Positions 35,885 through 47,092 of a stretch of DNA of 64,000 bases are shown piece by piece (the first letter of the stretch is position 1; each line of letters opens with the position of its first letter). Under the pieces are notes generated by a model. That model did not search any database, had not been told where the DNA came from, and worked only from the letters and a program-made list of their open reading frames with translations. The position numbers and the translations under genes are program-made. The DNA is from Isoetes taiwanensis (lineage: Eukaryota; Streptophyta; Lycopodiopsida; Isoetales; Isoetaceae), in contig JAJEKV010000061.1 in the NCBI GenBank assembly GCA_021234155.1, forward strand, positions 3,435,950-3,499,949. Direction: 5' to 3'.

Positions 35885-37450
35885 TGTGACGTCCCCTACT
35901 CGTGTACGGTGCTCTCACCATATACAAACAGGAGTTCTTCCCCCACACCAGCTCCACGCTGATACAGGGCCCTCCACATATCACTGCACCCGTAACGAGT
36001 CCCAGTGGGAAGAGTGAAGGTGTCATTCTACCCTGTCTCCCTCAGGGCCTACCTAGCTGCGGAAGCGTAAACATACATGTCAGTACACAACAGAATCCTC
36101 CATCCACCCAGAAGGGTGGTATATCAACATCTGCATAGACACTGGTCAGCACATCGCATAGGGAATCCTACCCAAGGCTCAGACTCAAGGGAGCGACCGA
36201 CGGCTTGGGCCTCCAGAGTTCATGGCAGACAGAATTCATGGCAATGGAGTTGGCTGGCATGAGAACATGGCATAGGGTTGTCCACTCCATCCGCCCCTCA
36301 CATTGCACACTTTCTGGAGTAGGCTGAAAAAAGTGTCGGGACTGGCCTCAGCCCGCCCGGATCGCGTAGCCGAAGGGGCTACTCACGGGTCTCATCCTCC
36401 CGATTCGATGGGGCGGGAAGGGATCACTCCCCCAGATCTACATCTTTGACTCAAGGTGACTAGAGGACCACGCCCGTGTGACCCCCACCCACCGGAAAGT
36501 GTACACCACTTCCGCGGGTGTGAGCCCATGCCTCACCCGCTTTCGGTGGTGAGCCATTAGACCTAGTCACAATGATCCCCAGTAGGCTTTACACACCGGA
36601 GGGATCGTTCAAGAGTTAGGACATGAACCTCCTTCTTAGCCGGTCACGGCCTTCACCCACAACCGGGTGTGGTTCTTGTACCGCAGGGCGAATCTACGAT
36701 GTGCTAGAGAGGCTACTCTAGGAGCATCAACTACAAGCCTTAGGGCCTCTACCCCCTTCCCAATACAAGGAGTTCACAAAGATACATCATCCATATACAT
36801 CACGGGAAGAACTAAAGAACTAGATCTAATTCTAAATCATAGAGTTAGGTTCTTTAGTTAGTGTCCCAGATCTAAGATCTAGATAGCTACTATGGGCAAT
36901 TTAATAGTCTAAACTTCTTGGTTCTATGACTAGAAGGCGGTTTAAGATATTAAATTGACCAAATACTGATCCCCAGGTGGCTCCTCGACACGAGTTCAAC
37001 CATCTGTGAGCTGATCGAATTCGGGAAACCCGATGGCGCAATTAAACTTGAGGCGTGGGGAGGTGGTTTTGGCTCTGGGGCAGCCAAAACGAGCTCTAAA
37101 ACCCTAAGGACGAAAAACTAGCAAGCTAGGGTTTTCCTACCCTAAATAGACATGGGTTTAGGGCTAGGGTTTCCAATTATCCCTTTTGGCATGTGGGATA
37201 ATTGAAAGGGCCCACTTGCCATTAATGGCTAGGTGGCAAAATGTGTCTACATGGAAAAGTGTGCCCACATTAATGTGCATAAGTGCACATTAATAACATG
37301 TGAACATACCTAGCAAGTTGCCCCTAGGGCTACTTACCTGGCTATCCGTCGGCGTACACGTCGATTGGGTGGAGTGGCGTGTCTGTGCGCTGCGGATTTA
37401 GGCGATGCGATTATCGTTAAGGGACCGTATATCGCGTCTTTGGAACGTCA
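35885..37450 (-). repeat. 3' LTR of the minus-strand chromovirus
   Basis: Aligns end to end with 47552-49122, with scattered substitutions (many C/T or G/A) and a few small indels. Its element-5' end reads TGACGTTCC right after the polypurine tract. The two leading bases of TGTGACG seen at the outer end of the other LTR are AA here. Confidence 0.95.
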
Positions 37451-37462
37451 TTCTCCCCTCAC
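37451..37462 (-). other. Polypurine tract
   Basis: On the minus strand, GTGAGGGGAGAA abuts the 3' LTR. A second purine tract (CCAAGGTGGGGAGA) lies about 40 bases upstream, as in the left chromovirus. Confidence 0.8.
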
Positions 37463-38341
37463 TTGAAATGATGCCGTCCGCGACATGGTGGAGTCTCCCC
37501 ACCTTGGGATCTTCCTAATCGCAATGCGCAATCAGCGTGATGCATACAATATAATAGTTATACATTTACCAAGATTACCCTAAGGTAATATTTTTAAAAC
37601 ATTATCACGTCATCATACTATGGAATACTTATCAATTCATAACATCATTAAACAAGTTATTCGCTATCTCAGTTATTATGACATTAAGTTATACAAAATT
37701 TCAACATTTCATATCTATAATTATTGTTCGAGGTACTCTTCGTTCCTTGCAACACATTCCAAGAAAATTTGTGTTGCAAGTCTTCGTAGCTCGACCTTCT
37801 TGCCCTCCGGAGCGCTCTATTGGCCTGCAGGTCGATACTACGTTAGTACCATTTTAATTATTTAATAAATTTTTGGTTATATGGTGATCACCCCACCTAT
37901 CTACATGGATGCATGGCTAATCTCCCGGCGTAGGAAGAGGATGAATCTTCCATTATGGCCGTGGAGACAACGCCTATATGCCTATATGCCGCTCATGCCT
38001 ACACCCTAGTTGCCCAGCATGGAGGATAGGTCCTTCCCGTATATGGGGCGTGAAGGCCTGATTCCTCCTATCAAAGCATATATGGGGCTAGAGGTGCTTT
38101 TCCTATCAGTGCATTCCTTAATGACCTCCTTCTCTCGAGGTCGTCTACTTAGTGGGGACAGTAGACTTTCTAATCTACCTTCCACTTTCGCCCAAGCCCA
38201 AAACGGTCATGCCTACATTGGCATTACACCACCCTAGAGATCACCGTGGTGGTCCCATCATCGGTAACAACACATGCGACCCATACCAAGCATAGGTGGC
38301 ATCGTGGATTAATCCTAACTACACAAGAATTAACCTACACA
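37463..38341 (-). other. 3' internal noncoding region of the chromovirus
   Basis: Homologous to 299-1135 of the left copy in reverse orientation. No coding potential is seen. Confidence 0.7.
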
Positions 38342-39930
38342 AATCGACATGCCCGAGCCGATTTCTTGGGAGATGACCTTGCCGTCCCATTGCTCCATAA
38401 ACCGGGTATGCTTGTTTTCTAAATCCCTCTTAAGTACCCATGTCGCGTCTTCCAGCGGCAAGTGTTTCCACTTGACCAAATACCGAGGAATTCTGATCTC
38501 CTTGTTTTCTTGAAAGCTTTATCAAGAATCAGTGCGGAACTATTTCCAAACGCTCCTCCGTCATTTCCAACAACGTTGGAGTGTCCAAGACTTCGTGCGG
38601 GTTTGGAGTGTGCTTCTTCAACGAACTCACATGGAAGACCTTATGAATCTTTAGGTGTCTTTGGCAATTCTAACTTGTAGGATTGATTACCTACTCTCTT
38701 AATTATTCTGAAAGGTCCAGCCCACCCTTGGAGCAAGCTTCTTGCAATTCGATCCCGAGCTTTGCACGCTTCACCTTGATCTTGAGCCATACATCATCTC
38801 CAACTTTGAACTCTCCGATTGCTCGATGCTTGTCGTGATGCTCTTTTGTCGACTTCTTGCTGCTAGCGGATACCCTCGAACCTCTTCCACAAGCCGCCGT
38901 GCATATCGGCCAACATCTCGCCGCGAAACTTCCACTTTTGACCGCGGGGTTGTGCCAAGTGTCCGAGTTAGGGCAGCGGTAGCGTAATTGATCATAAATC
39001 GGCGACATTTGGGATGATTCCCGCTTGGTGCTATTGTATGCAAACTCCACCAAGTGAATAAATTCTTCCCACATACTTTGCTTATTCCGGACATAGTTTA
39101 AGTAGCATGTCTTCTAAGATCCTGTTGGTCCGCTCCGTTTGGCCATCCGTCGAGGATGATACGCCGTGCTCATGGATAGCTTGGTCTGAATTGTCGCCAA
39201 AGAGGTCTTGCCAAAATGCACTCATGAACCCGGTCCCTGTCGGGATATAATCTCCCTTGGCATGCCATGAAGCACGAAGATCTCTTTGGTGAAGAGCTTT
39301 TTTTGTATCCATAGTCGTATCGTGGTCTTGCAAGGCACAAAGTGTGCCATCTTCGACAACTTGTCGACCACTACCATCAAGGCATCCTTCCCTCTTACCG
39401 TCCTTGGGAGCCCCAGTGATGAAATCCATCTTTGATCACCTCCCACTTAGCGTTTTTGGCACCGCTAGTGGCTCTAATGCCCACGGAATTGAAGCTGCTC
39501 CGCCTTTCGTCTGGCTGGCATAGCCGACATTCCTTGATGTAGCGAAGCTACTTGCTTCTTCATTCATTCCTGGCCAATAATAGCTGCGCGCTTTGAAATA
39601 TGTTTTCATGAATCCCGCGATGGCCAGCTATTGTCTTTGTTAGCGTGTCATGGAGGATCAACTTCCTTACACCTGATGATTCGGTGCGCACAACTTGTTC
39701 TTATGGTATAACAGGTTGCCTTCCTTCTTATAATGCTTGAAGGCCTCCCCGCTCTTTATCTGTTCTAGCCTCCTTAGAGAGGCTTGCCCATACTTCCACT
39801 TTGAAATCCACACCCGTTGGCAAGGACTCTTCAATCTTCTTACCAAAGTCATTTGGAGGCGTCGAAATTGCATTGCAATGCACTCTAGTTGTCGGGGATG
39901 TCTTGAAAGCGCATCTGCTACCACATTGAG
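38342..39930 (-). pseudogene. Chromovirus integrase and chromodomain, broken
   Basis: Reading downward: VVADALSRHPRQ at the RNase H/integrase junction (39924), then KDALMVVVDKLSKMAHFVPCK, the integrase core start, followed by SSSTDGQTERTNRILEDML with the third acidic region (39150-39100). Next come FIHLVEFAYNSTKRESSQMSPI and IGEFKVGDDVWLKI of the C-terminal domain. Chromodomain remains (LILDKAFKKTRRSEFL and a WKHL-like piece) lie at 38560-38440. At least five frameshifts separate these blocks. Integrase would join the cDNA to host DNA, and the chromodomain would read histone H3 marks. Confidence 0.88.
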
Positions 39931-41754
39931 CTTCCCCGCTTGTAGACTATAACAAAGTCATATTCTTGAGGAACTCCATCCACCTCCCTGCCTCGAGGTT
40001 AAGGTGTGGTTGCGTGAATACATCTTGGGAGGCTCGATGGTCGGTATCAATTGGAACTTCCTTCCCAAGAGGTAGTGCCTCCATATTCTTAACATACGAC
40101 AACCGCAAGCAATTCACGATGCGTCGCGTTGGGTAGCGTCTCGGCGTCGTTCATCTTCACGGAATCATATGCTACCGCGGCTCTTCTTGCATAAGCCTTT
40201 TTTTTGTAGCTATCTTACTCGCATCTGTTGCTACAAGCTTATCCTTCTCCGGGTCCGGCAGGGTCAAGACAGGGGCTGTCGTCAAAGCTTCCTTCAACAA
40301 TTCAAACCCCTTTTGGGCTGTCTTGTGCCAATGCTCTGCCCAATCTTTCACCTTCTCTGCCCTCGTCAAATCTGTTAACGGGGCCGCTATCTTAGCAAAG
40401 TTCTTCACGAACTTCCTATAGTACCCTGCTAACCCGAGAAAACTTCTGACCTCGTGCACATTCTTGGCGCCGACCCTTTGAATCCTTTGCTTCAATCTTG
40501 GCGGGGTCCGTCGAGATGCCTTCTGCTGAGATCACGTGACCCAGGTATTCTACCTTCTCCGTTGCGAAGTGGCACTTCGACAACTTGGCGTACAACTGGT
40601 GCCTCTTCAACTTCTCTAGCACTCTCCTTAAGTGTTGTACGTGCTCTTCAAGGGATCTGCTATACACCAAAATGTCGTCAAAGAATACAATCACAAAGGT
40701 GTCTAAAAACTCCCTGAAGATGTCGTTCATGAGCCTCATGAGCGTCGGCGAGGGGCATTCGATAAGCGAAAGGCATTACCGTGAACTCATAGTGCCCATA
40801 CAGCGTTACGGCGGTCTTATGGATATCTTCCTCCTTTATCCGGATCTGATGATAACCTGACCTTAAGTCGATTTTGGAGAAGATCCTTGCTCCTTGAAGC
40901 TGATCCATCAAGTCGTCTGATCTTGGGAGCGCATACTTGTTCTTAATGGTGTGCTTATTCAACTGCCTATAGTCTATGCACATCCTCAAGGATCCATCCT
41001 TCTTCTTGACAAAAAGAATGGGTGCTCCAAACGGCGAGACGCTAGGCCTAATGAATCCTAGGTCGAGTAGCTCCTGCAATTGCTTCTTTAGCTCTGACAA
41101 CTCCTGCGTTGTCATTCTATACGGAGCCTTGCTTGTTGGCTTTGTTCCCGGTTCGAGTGCTATCTCGCACTCGACTCCCCTATAAGGAGGGAGCTGCTTG
41201 ATCTCATCTGGAAAGAGATCATGGAACTCCGTGATCAGCTTAGCTATTTGCTTCGGCAACTTGCTGAGAACCTTGTCTTCTTTGCTTTCTTCTGATTCCT
41301 GCTCACTGATCTCAAGCTTGAAGATGTATGCCACCCGCTCACTCTTGATGCACTTGAACAGCTGTTTAGAAGACATACACTGCATGACGGGAACAACTTC
41401 TTTACCTGTGATCTCAATGATCTTGCCGTCGGGCGTTGGGAAGGTCACCTTCCGCTTTCCACAATCGATAATGGCCCTTGCTGGTCCAAGGTACTCCATA
41501 CCTATGATCAAGTCGTACTTGCCAATACCCATTACTTCTGCCCCCATGTGGATTTTAATCCCTGGCAAGTCGATGTCGAAGTTGATTCTCTTACCTGCCG
41601 TCTGCCTTACTGCTCCACTTGCTAAGACAACGGGCCTTGGCTTTGACTTTAGTGGTTCCAACTTCAACATTTGAACCATTCTGGGGGATGCAAAGTTATG
41701 GCTACTTCCCGAATCTATCAGGACTATAAATGACTTGGCCTTGGCCTTTCCCAC
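39931..41754 (-). pseudogene. Chromovirus protease, reverse transcriptase and RNase H, broken
   Basis: From 41754 a long frame starts with the aspartic protease motif [13 protein letters not shown] and continues through [11 protein letters not shown]. It then enters RT with [53 protein letters not shown] and [15 protein letters not shown]. After a frameshift near 40740 the RT active site appears as [12 protein letters not shown], followed by [17 protein letters not shown]. RNase H begins at 40495 with [19 protein letters not shown] and keeps LVATDAS. The protease Asp and the RT DD pair are preserved. RNase H past 40170 is too broken to follow. Confidence 0.92.
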
Positions 41755-42299
41755 TGTGGAAATTACCTTATACTGGCTCTCTTGCTTTGCTCAGATCTAT
41801 TGCGGCAAAGATATGACACTCACCACTGAATGTAGTCGCGGCCCTCCTCATAGATGTCATTCGTGGGTCAGTCCCAATCTCCCAACTCGCGCTAGTATTT
41901 TGCACTCATAGCGTATGGGCGGGTTCGACGTCCTATGGCTTTGGTGGAAGCACACGAAACAAAGGCTGCTTTTCTATGCACTCCTGTCTCTTTTTCCTTG
42001 GGCATGGCCTGCAAAAGGATCATTGCCTTGGAGTGGTTTGACCCCTCACCGCTTGTCCTTGAAGGACACACGCTTCTTCTCCTGCTTTGTTTCCCCTAGT
42101 TGCCACTATATGGGGGCTCTAGGCGGACACGGATTTGGTTCCTGGGACTATAGCTTCCTGTCGCCTTGCCTTTATCCTGGAAATACTGTTGCCTCTGCCC
42201 GCTATTATGAGGTCCTGTTCCTTGCAAGCTTATAGCCTTGGATTCTGCTTCGATCTTTGTCTTAGGGTTTATTGCCCTTCTGAGGCTTCGCAGTTCCCT

Positions 42300-43185
42300 C
42301 ATTCACCCCTCAATATAGCTTTCTACTGCATGCTTCTCACCCAATTTTGGCACATACAGCCTCAGCCTCATGAATTCCTCTGTATATTTCTGGACTGATT
42401 TGTTTCCCTGTTGGAGCCTATAAAACTGCTGCATCATGCTGGACTTATGTTCCCTCGGGACGTAATGGCGCTTGAAGGCTTTAGCGAACTTCCTGAACTT
42501 ACAAGCATCCCTGCTTAAGCCATGTGCCTTTGCATACCCCTTCCACCAAATCCGTGCGGCTCCCTTCAAGTTGGCTGTTGCCACTCTTCCTTTGTCTTTA
42601 TCCTTCATGCCATAAGCATTGCCGTACTCACTCATCTCGTCCAGCCATGCCTCCGCTTCTAATCCTGACCTGTTCTCCCCCGAGAACTGTTCCAGTTTCC
42701 GGGCCTTCCATACATTGCCTAGTGCGGAATCTACCTTCTTCTGGTAGTCAGAGGCCCTGGTGTTCCTTTGTCGTCCATCTGGGGTGTTTCTCTGCCTTCC
42801 CTCTTCAGTGCTCCTTTGCCTTCCATCACGTTTGGGTCTGGGCCTGCTCTTCCTCTTCCTCGAGTCGAGTCGAAATCGAGCTTGAGCCGAGGAATCCGAA
42901 GGGATCTCCTTCTCTTGCTCCTCTTCTTGTCCCTTCCCGTTTTCCGAGCTGATGCTTGTGGCAATTGAGCATTGCCCACCGAACCTGCTCCTGCTTGTGC
43001 GGCTAATAGAGCCTTTATCTGTTCAAGGTCCGTCCTCATCTGGGATATCTCCTCCTCTGGGGTCATGGGTTCCATTTCTTCGAATAAGTTCCTTGCTGGG
43101 GGTGGTCTGGGCGGGGTCTGTTCTTCCCTAAGGTCCTGGCGTTGTCGCTCGCCTGGGCCTAGGCCTCTAACTGCATACACAAGTA
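42300..43185 (-). pseudogene. Chromovirus gag, broken
   Basis: Begins just after an acceptor-like TATGCAG near 43184, so gag may be reached by splicing, with no ATG at that point. The first part is acidic/basic (MTPEEEISQMRTDLEQIKALL). After a frameshift the capsid-type block of plant gypsy gags follows: RVATANLKGAARIWWKG, KFAKAFKRHYVPRE, MMQQFYRLQQGNKSVQKYTEEF (42600-42350). A zinc knuckle should lie at about 42100-41850, but only a CF..H trace is seen. Confidence 0.8.
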
Positions 43186-43354
43186 ATTCATGGTTATATG
43201 GTTAGTTTTACTTGTTCTCTTGCATTATTTATGTTTGTTGGTATGGTTGGGGATACAAAATATATCAACAAAACATTTATAGAGCAAAAGAAATTATATT
43301 CATATCTTATAATATGTTAATACAAAATTACACTTCCGTGGATCGAGATCGCTA

Positions 43355-44900
43355 ATCATTCCTCACGTGCCGGTAAAGATGGATTATCCTCTAGGAACTT
43401 TTTCACTTGGGCTGTTCCCACTGAATGGCCCAAGTTCCTAAGGACATTGGCTGAAGATCCACCCTGTAAAGCTCTCGCCAAGTCTTCTATTCAAGGGTCG
43501 AGGTATAAGCCGGCCGCCACCACCGGTCTTTGCCCCGCCGCCTGTAAGGTATGGCGAAGTCGAAGACGTCGAGTGCTACCGCTCTCTTCACCAGGATGGC
43601 ATACTCGGTGTTGAGGGGCAACCGCGCATGCCGGCCGAATCCTGAGAGTGCAATCAGCATCGATACTCCTTCTTCGCCTCAGGGGTGAACTTGCGGTGAA
43701 TTACCGCTAATCTACCATCCATCGGCAGGGGAGGTAATATCGCAACACATTGTTTGCGAGGCGGATCTTCCCGCCACTCGGTATCCAGCTCGTGTGCGCT
43801 TTGCGGTCATCAACCCTCCACCGTGGTGAGCTCCCCGTAGTCTCTGACGGCTTTCTGAAGCCCTCCCGAGGTCATCAACCTCTCCCCCGGGAGGTGCTGC
43901 GGAAGAGCTTGCCGTTAGGATGTTTGAGGTCGCGTAGCGGATCCCCATCTGTTCCTGTAAAGCAAGAAACTCTTCCTCCGTCGGTAGCTTGTTCTCGGCC
44001 TTGTCTCGCCTCCATAATCCGCTCGATGCTGCTTTGGAGGGCTTGGATGTCGGAGGTAGACTCTCCCCGCAGTGTCGGTCTCCCCTTACTTGGAGGGGGG
44101 AAGTCGAGATGCTCCTGGACGATGAAGTCGCCTAAGTCCGTTCTTCTTGGTGCAAAGAACTCTTCGGTCGGTACTCCCTTTCCCTCGCACTCCGGAGGTT
44201 TTGGATGTCGCTTAGGAGCGTAAACTCCGCGACCTTCTCGACAATAATGGGAGCTAGGCTTGTGATGCCTAACCCAAGGGGTGGCGTGACTCGAGAGTTT
44301 GCCCGGCTTCTTTTCGAGTCTTGCCACTCTTGCTCGCTTGTCGCCGCTTCCTCCGTTGGGTCGAGGCTTCGACATAGTCTTCCTCTTCTTCCGATTCACG
44401 CTCATGGTCTTCTTCCTTCCCTTCCCCCTCCCCCGTTCATCTTTTGTGTGAGGAGCCGTTGTTCTCTTTGCTATGGCTAATGGGTCTATGTCCAAGGGGG
44501 GAATGGAGGTTTCCCCCACGGTGTTCTCGGCACGGTGGGTGAGAAAGATTGCCAAGGCAGTGTTGAAAGAGAAGTACTTGGTCCTATTGACAGTTAGGAC
44601 CATTGGCTCAGGTGTGCGCTGCGCTTTGTTTGTTAGGTATTTGGCGATGTTCGGGACGTCGTCTAATGCTGCTTGCAGGGATTGTCTAGGGACAAAGTAG
44701 CCTATGCAAGGGGGGAGCTGTACTAGCGCTGGTTCTACCCTAGCTTGGAACTCAGACAAGACTCTACTGTAAGCTGGGGTTGCGTGCAAGGTTGCCTGGA
44801 CATCTACCTCCTTCCTGAAGATGTGGAAGATTTGGTCGACGTCGACCTCGGCAGCATGAGCGCTGACGCTGTACCATCTGCGAAATTCAGAGGTTGCCAT
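43355..44900 (-). CDS. Chromovirus accessory gene 2, basic protein of unknown function
   Basis: The ATG at 44900 (in ACCAATGG) opens a 341-codon frame; after frameshifts the same protein probably continues to about 43355. The first ~150 residues look globular (VDVDQIFHIFRKEVDVQA, QLPPCIGYFVPRQSLQAAL, TVNRTKYFSFNTALAIFL). A very basic, probably nuclear-targeting, segment follows (GRGKGRKKTMSVNRKKRK) and then a Pro/charged part. Reading frames near 43650 give LANNVLRYYLP and NTEYAILVKRAVALDVFDFA, and near 43430 RALQGGSSANVLRNLGHSVG. I recognise no domain, and it does not resemble gag, envelope or histones H4, H2A or H2B. It lies between the H3-like gene and gag in the sense direction and has its own TATA box and hairpin pair. 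Confidence 0.6.
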
Positions 44901-45012
44901 TGGTTAATTGCAGAAGAGGGTAACAAACGGTTGCAAGAGCGCCTCAGGGAGTTGAGAAATCGGCTAGAAGGGCAGGAGCGGATTTGTAGGGTGCTATCTG
45001 AGAAATGAGGGG

Positions 45013-45023
45013 TTTATTTATAG
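45013..45023 (-). promoter_or_regulatory. TATA box of accessory gene 2
   Basis: CTATAAATAAA on the minus strand, 113 bases before the ATG at 44900. The leader that follows shares AACCCC, CTCATTT, CTC and AAATCCGCTC, in the same order, with the leader of accessory gene 1, so the two promoters look like duplicates. Confidence 0.65.
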
Positions 45024-45210
45024 AAAAGGGGAAAACCCTAATTTTTGGGTGACTTGGGAAATTCCTGGGGTTGGGTAATTCTAGTCTGTCTAAGGTAAAA
45101 ATGGCAATTTGAAGACTAAATGAGATGTTTGAACAGGGCTAAATTACCTCAAGGATACTATCCAACAGGTTGAAGATGATTTGGACACGTTCTGGTGAAG
45201 AAATGGTAAG

Positions 45211-45478
45211 AGGTCTCACAGCTTGCGCCTCGCTCCAAAACTAACTTTTAGTTCTTTGACCAGGCGCGAGCTGTGAGACATCAGCCTCATTTCGATCAAA
45301 AGGTGTCTAATTTGGGTAACTAATGGTGTAAGGATGATGGGCTCATCAAATCAGACAGAATTGACCCCTTATTTGGTCGATTTGGAGCTGTTTTGGTCAA
45401 GTTTGGGCGAGGTCTCACAGCTTGCGCCTCGCTTCAAAACTAAAATTTAGTTTTGCGACCAGGCGCGAGCTGTGAGAC
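45211..45478. promoter_or_regulatory. Hairpin pair upstream of accessory gene 2
   Basis: Two ~68-bp palindromes at 45213-45279 and 45411-45478, starting 200 bp apart. Arms: GTCTCACAGCTTGCGCCTCGC and GCGCGAGCTGTGAGAC (after GACCAG), with an inner palindrome AAAACTAAAATTTAGTTTT at the tip. They lie between the stop of accessory gene 1 and the TATA box of accessory gene 2. Confidence 0.9.
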
Positions 45479-45626
45479 ATCACGTTTTTCGGTCTGCAAA
45501 TGTCCTATTTCACTGCAATAAAAGCTAAAACTTACTAACTTGCACTAGTTAATCCAGCTCATGCAGTTAATGTACCCAAAATTGCTTTATATTACAAAAT
45601 TTTCAATTATTTACAAAAAAAAGGTT

Positions 45627-46880
45627 CTAAGGGCGTTCTCCCTTTATGCGGGTCGCAAGACTCATGTCCTGTCGCATGAGGGTTACCCGCTTGGCGTGAA
45701 TAGTGCAAGCTGTTGAATCTTCGAAGTGTTGCACTATTTTTGCTTCTGCCGCTTCCTGCATTGCCGCCAGCCTCGTCAAAGGACCACGAAGTCCGCCGTT
45801 CTATAGGCCTGCATTACTTCTCGAACTAATCGAGCAAAGGGGCCTGCAGGGGATTAGAAGGCCGTAGGCTGCTTGTTTGGAAGTGATCTCCCTTAAGCTC
45901 TCCTCTCCACCTCCTTCATCAATCTTCTTCTTGGGTGGCGGCTTGGGAACTTTGGGCTTTGGGGGTGGCGGCTTTAAGGTCTGTTGCTTCGTTGGTCGCC
46001 CTCCCTCGATGATCCTAACTCTGTTTTCTTCATAGTACTTGCTGTAGGCTTCCCATTTCTTCATATAGGCTTCGTGCTCCCTCATCTTTCTTTCGTATAT
46101 CTTTACTCTGTCAGTGACGTAGGCTTCCCGGGCAGGTCGTGGTTGCTTCTTTCTATCCCATCCCGATTTTCGGGGGTTTCTGCACTTGATCTTCTTTGGA
46201 GTTGCTTTCGAGTCTTGGCTGGTCGTCGGGCACTACGTTAAATTACCGGGGTGCTTAGAAGAGCTTCCACCTGCGCAAACATTAGGGTTGAAGTCCTCAT
46301 CGGAAGAGTCGTCGGGAGGGGTTCGGAGGTTCGATGGCTTGCCGCTCCTTGATGATGATCTTGGGGTTAGGCCTCTTTTCGGGGGCAGTCCTTCAGCTTC
46401 CTTGTGCTATCCACGAACTTCCCCTTCGCCTTCTTTTTCTCTTCTGCTGCTTTCTGTTCCTCTTCCTCCCTTTTCCTCTTTTTGTCTTCCTTCCTCTTCT
46501 CCCGGCGTTCATATTTCCTAATGAACCTTCTAAGGTCTGCTTCTTCTGGCGGCTCCGGACCTCACACTCTTCTTCTGCTTTCGAGGATCTCGGTGGCTGC
46601 CCGGAATGGTCTTCTGCTCTTTCATGCTCCCGGATCTCCCGCTCTATTTCTTCATATACCTCCCTTGTCTCCTCGTCCATGGAGGTTGGTGATGTTGCCT
46701 CGTCCTGCTCCACCTGCTGGTTGAAGACGTCGATCAGATCGGACGTGTCCTGCTCTTCGTCCGTGAGCGACCCCCCCCCTTTAGCCTCTCGCGAAGCATC
46801 TGTCGAATGATCTCAGCCTCCGTGGCGCTGGTGGTTTCGCCTGGGCGACGCTTCCTGGCGGTCTGTTTGGTTCGGGCCAT
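45627..46880 (-). CDS. Chromovirus accessory gene 1: histone H3 homologue with a long linker (frameshifted)
   Basis: The ATG at 46880 (in AGCATGGCC) encodes [10 protein letters not shown], the histone H3 tail through Lys9, so both the K4 (ARTK) and K9 (QTARK) methylation contexts are present. The frame continues with [12 protein letters not shown] to a run of nine G (46779-46771), where it shifts. A long acidic, coiled-coil linker follows ([52 protein letters not shown]), then Pro/Lys-rich [16 protein letters not shown]. From 45899 to the TAG at 45627 an H3 histone fold can be read in three frames: SLREI and LLI (alpha-N), [11 protein letters not shown] (alpha-1), [10 protein letters not shown] and [16 protein letters not shown] (alpha-2, loop 2), then RIKGERP. 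Canonical H3 has LREI, RLVREI, QEAAEA, CAIHAKRVTIM and RIRGERA. The span is ~417 codons against 136 for H3. The start fits because of the tail, the TATA box 100 bases upstream and Met-Ala processing. CENH3 is less likely, since its tail differs and loop 1 here is not extended. This copy is not functional as it stands. Confidence 0.85.
46771..46779. other. G9 run at the first frameshift of the H3-like gene
   Basis: Nine G on the minus strand. Nine force the frame into an early stop, whereas ten would continue into [13 protein letters not shown] lost base, an assembly error or slippage are all possible. Confidence 0.7.
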
Positions 46881-46980
46881 GCTTTTCGGATCGTCAATCG
46901 GGTAAAAGCGCCCAAAGATCGCCTAAGTGGGGAAGAGCGGATTTCTAGGGCTGGGACGAGAAAATGAGGGGGGGTTTACA

Positions 46981-46991
46981 TCTATTTATAG
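46981..46991 (-). promoter_or_regulatory. TATA box of the H3-like gene
   Basis: CTATAAATAGA on the minus strand, 100 bases before the ATG at 46880 and preceded by TTTCCCAAG, which also lies upstream of the TATA box of accessory gene 2. Confidence 0.68.
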
Positions 46992-47092
46992 CTTGGGAAA
47001 TTTTTAGGTCAAAGTTCGAGTTGCTCTATTTAACATGCTAAGGCACCTACTTAGTTAAAATTTACACTTATTTCAGACTTTTTCTAGCTATT

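Noticed and set aside
45211-45478. Hairpins read as rho-independent terminators or riboswitches
   Set aside because: The host is a plant and the structures recur upstream of genes in a retrotransposon, so bacterial regulatory classes do not apply.
45627-46880. CENH3 (centromeric H3) as the identity of the H3-like gene
   Set aside because: Plant CENH3 tails do not start ARTKQTARK in full, and loop 1 here matches canonical H3 in length. The linker is unlike both, so I call it only an H3 homologue.
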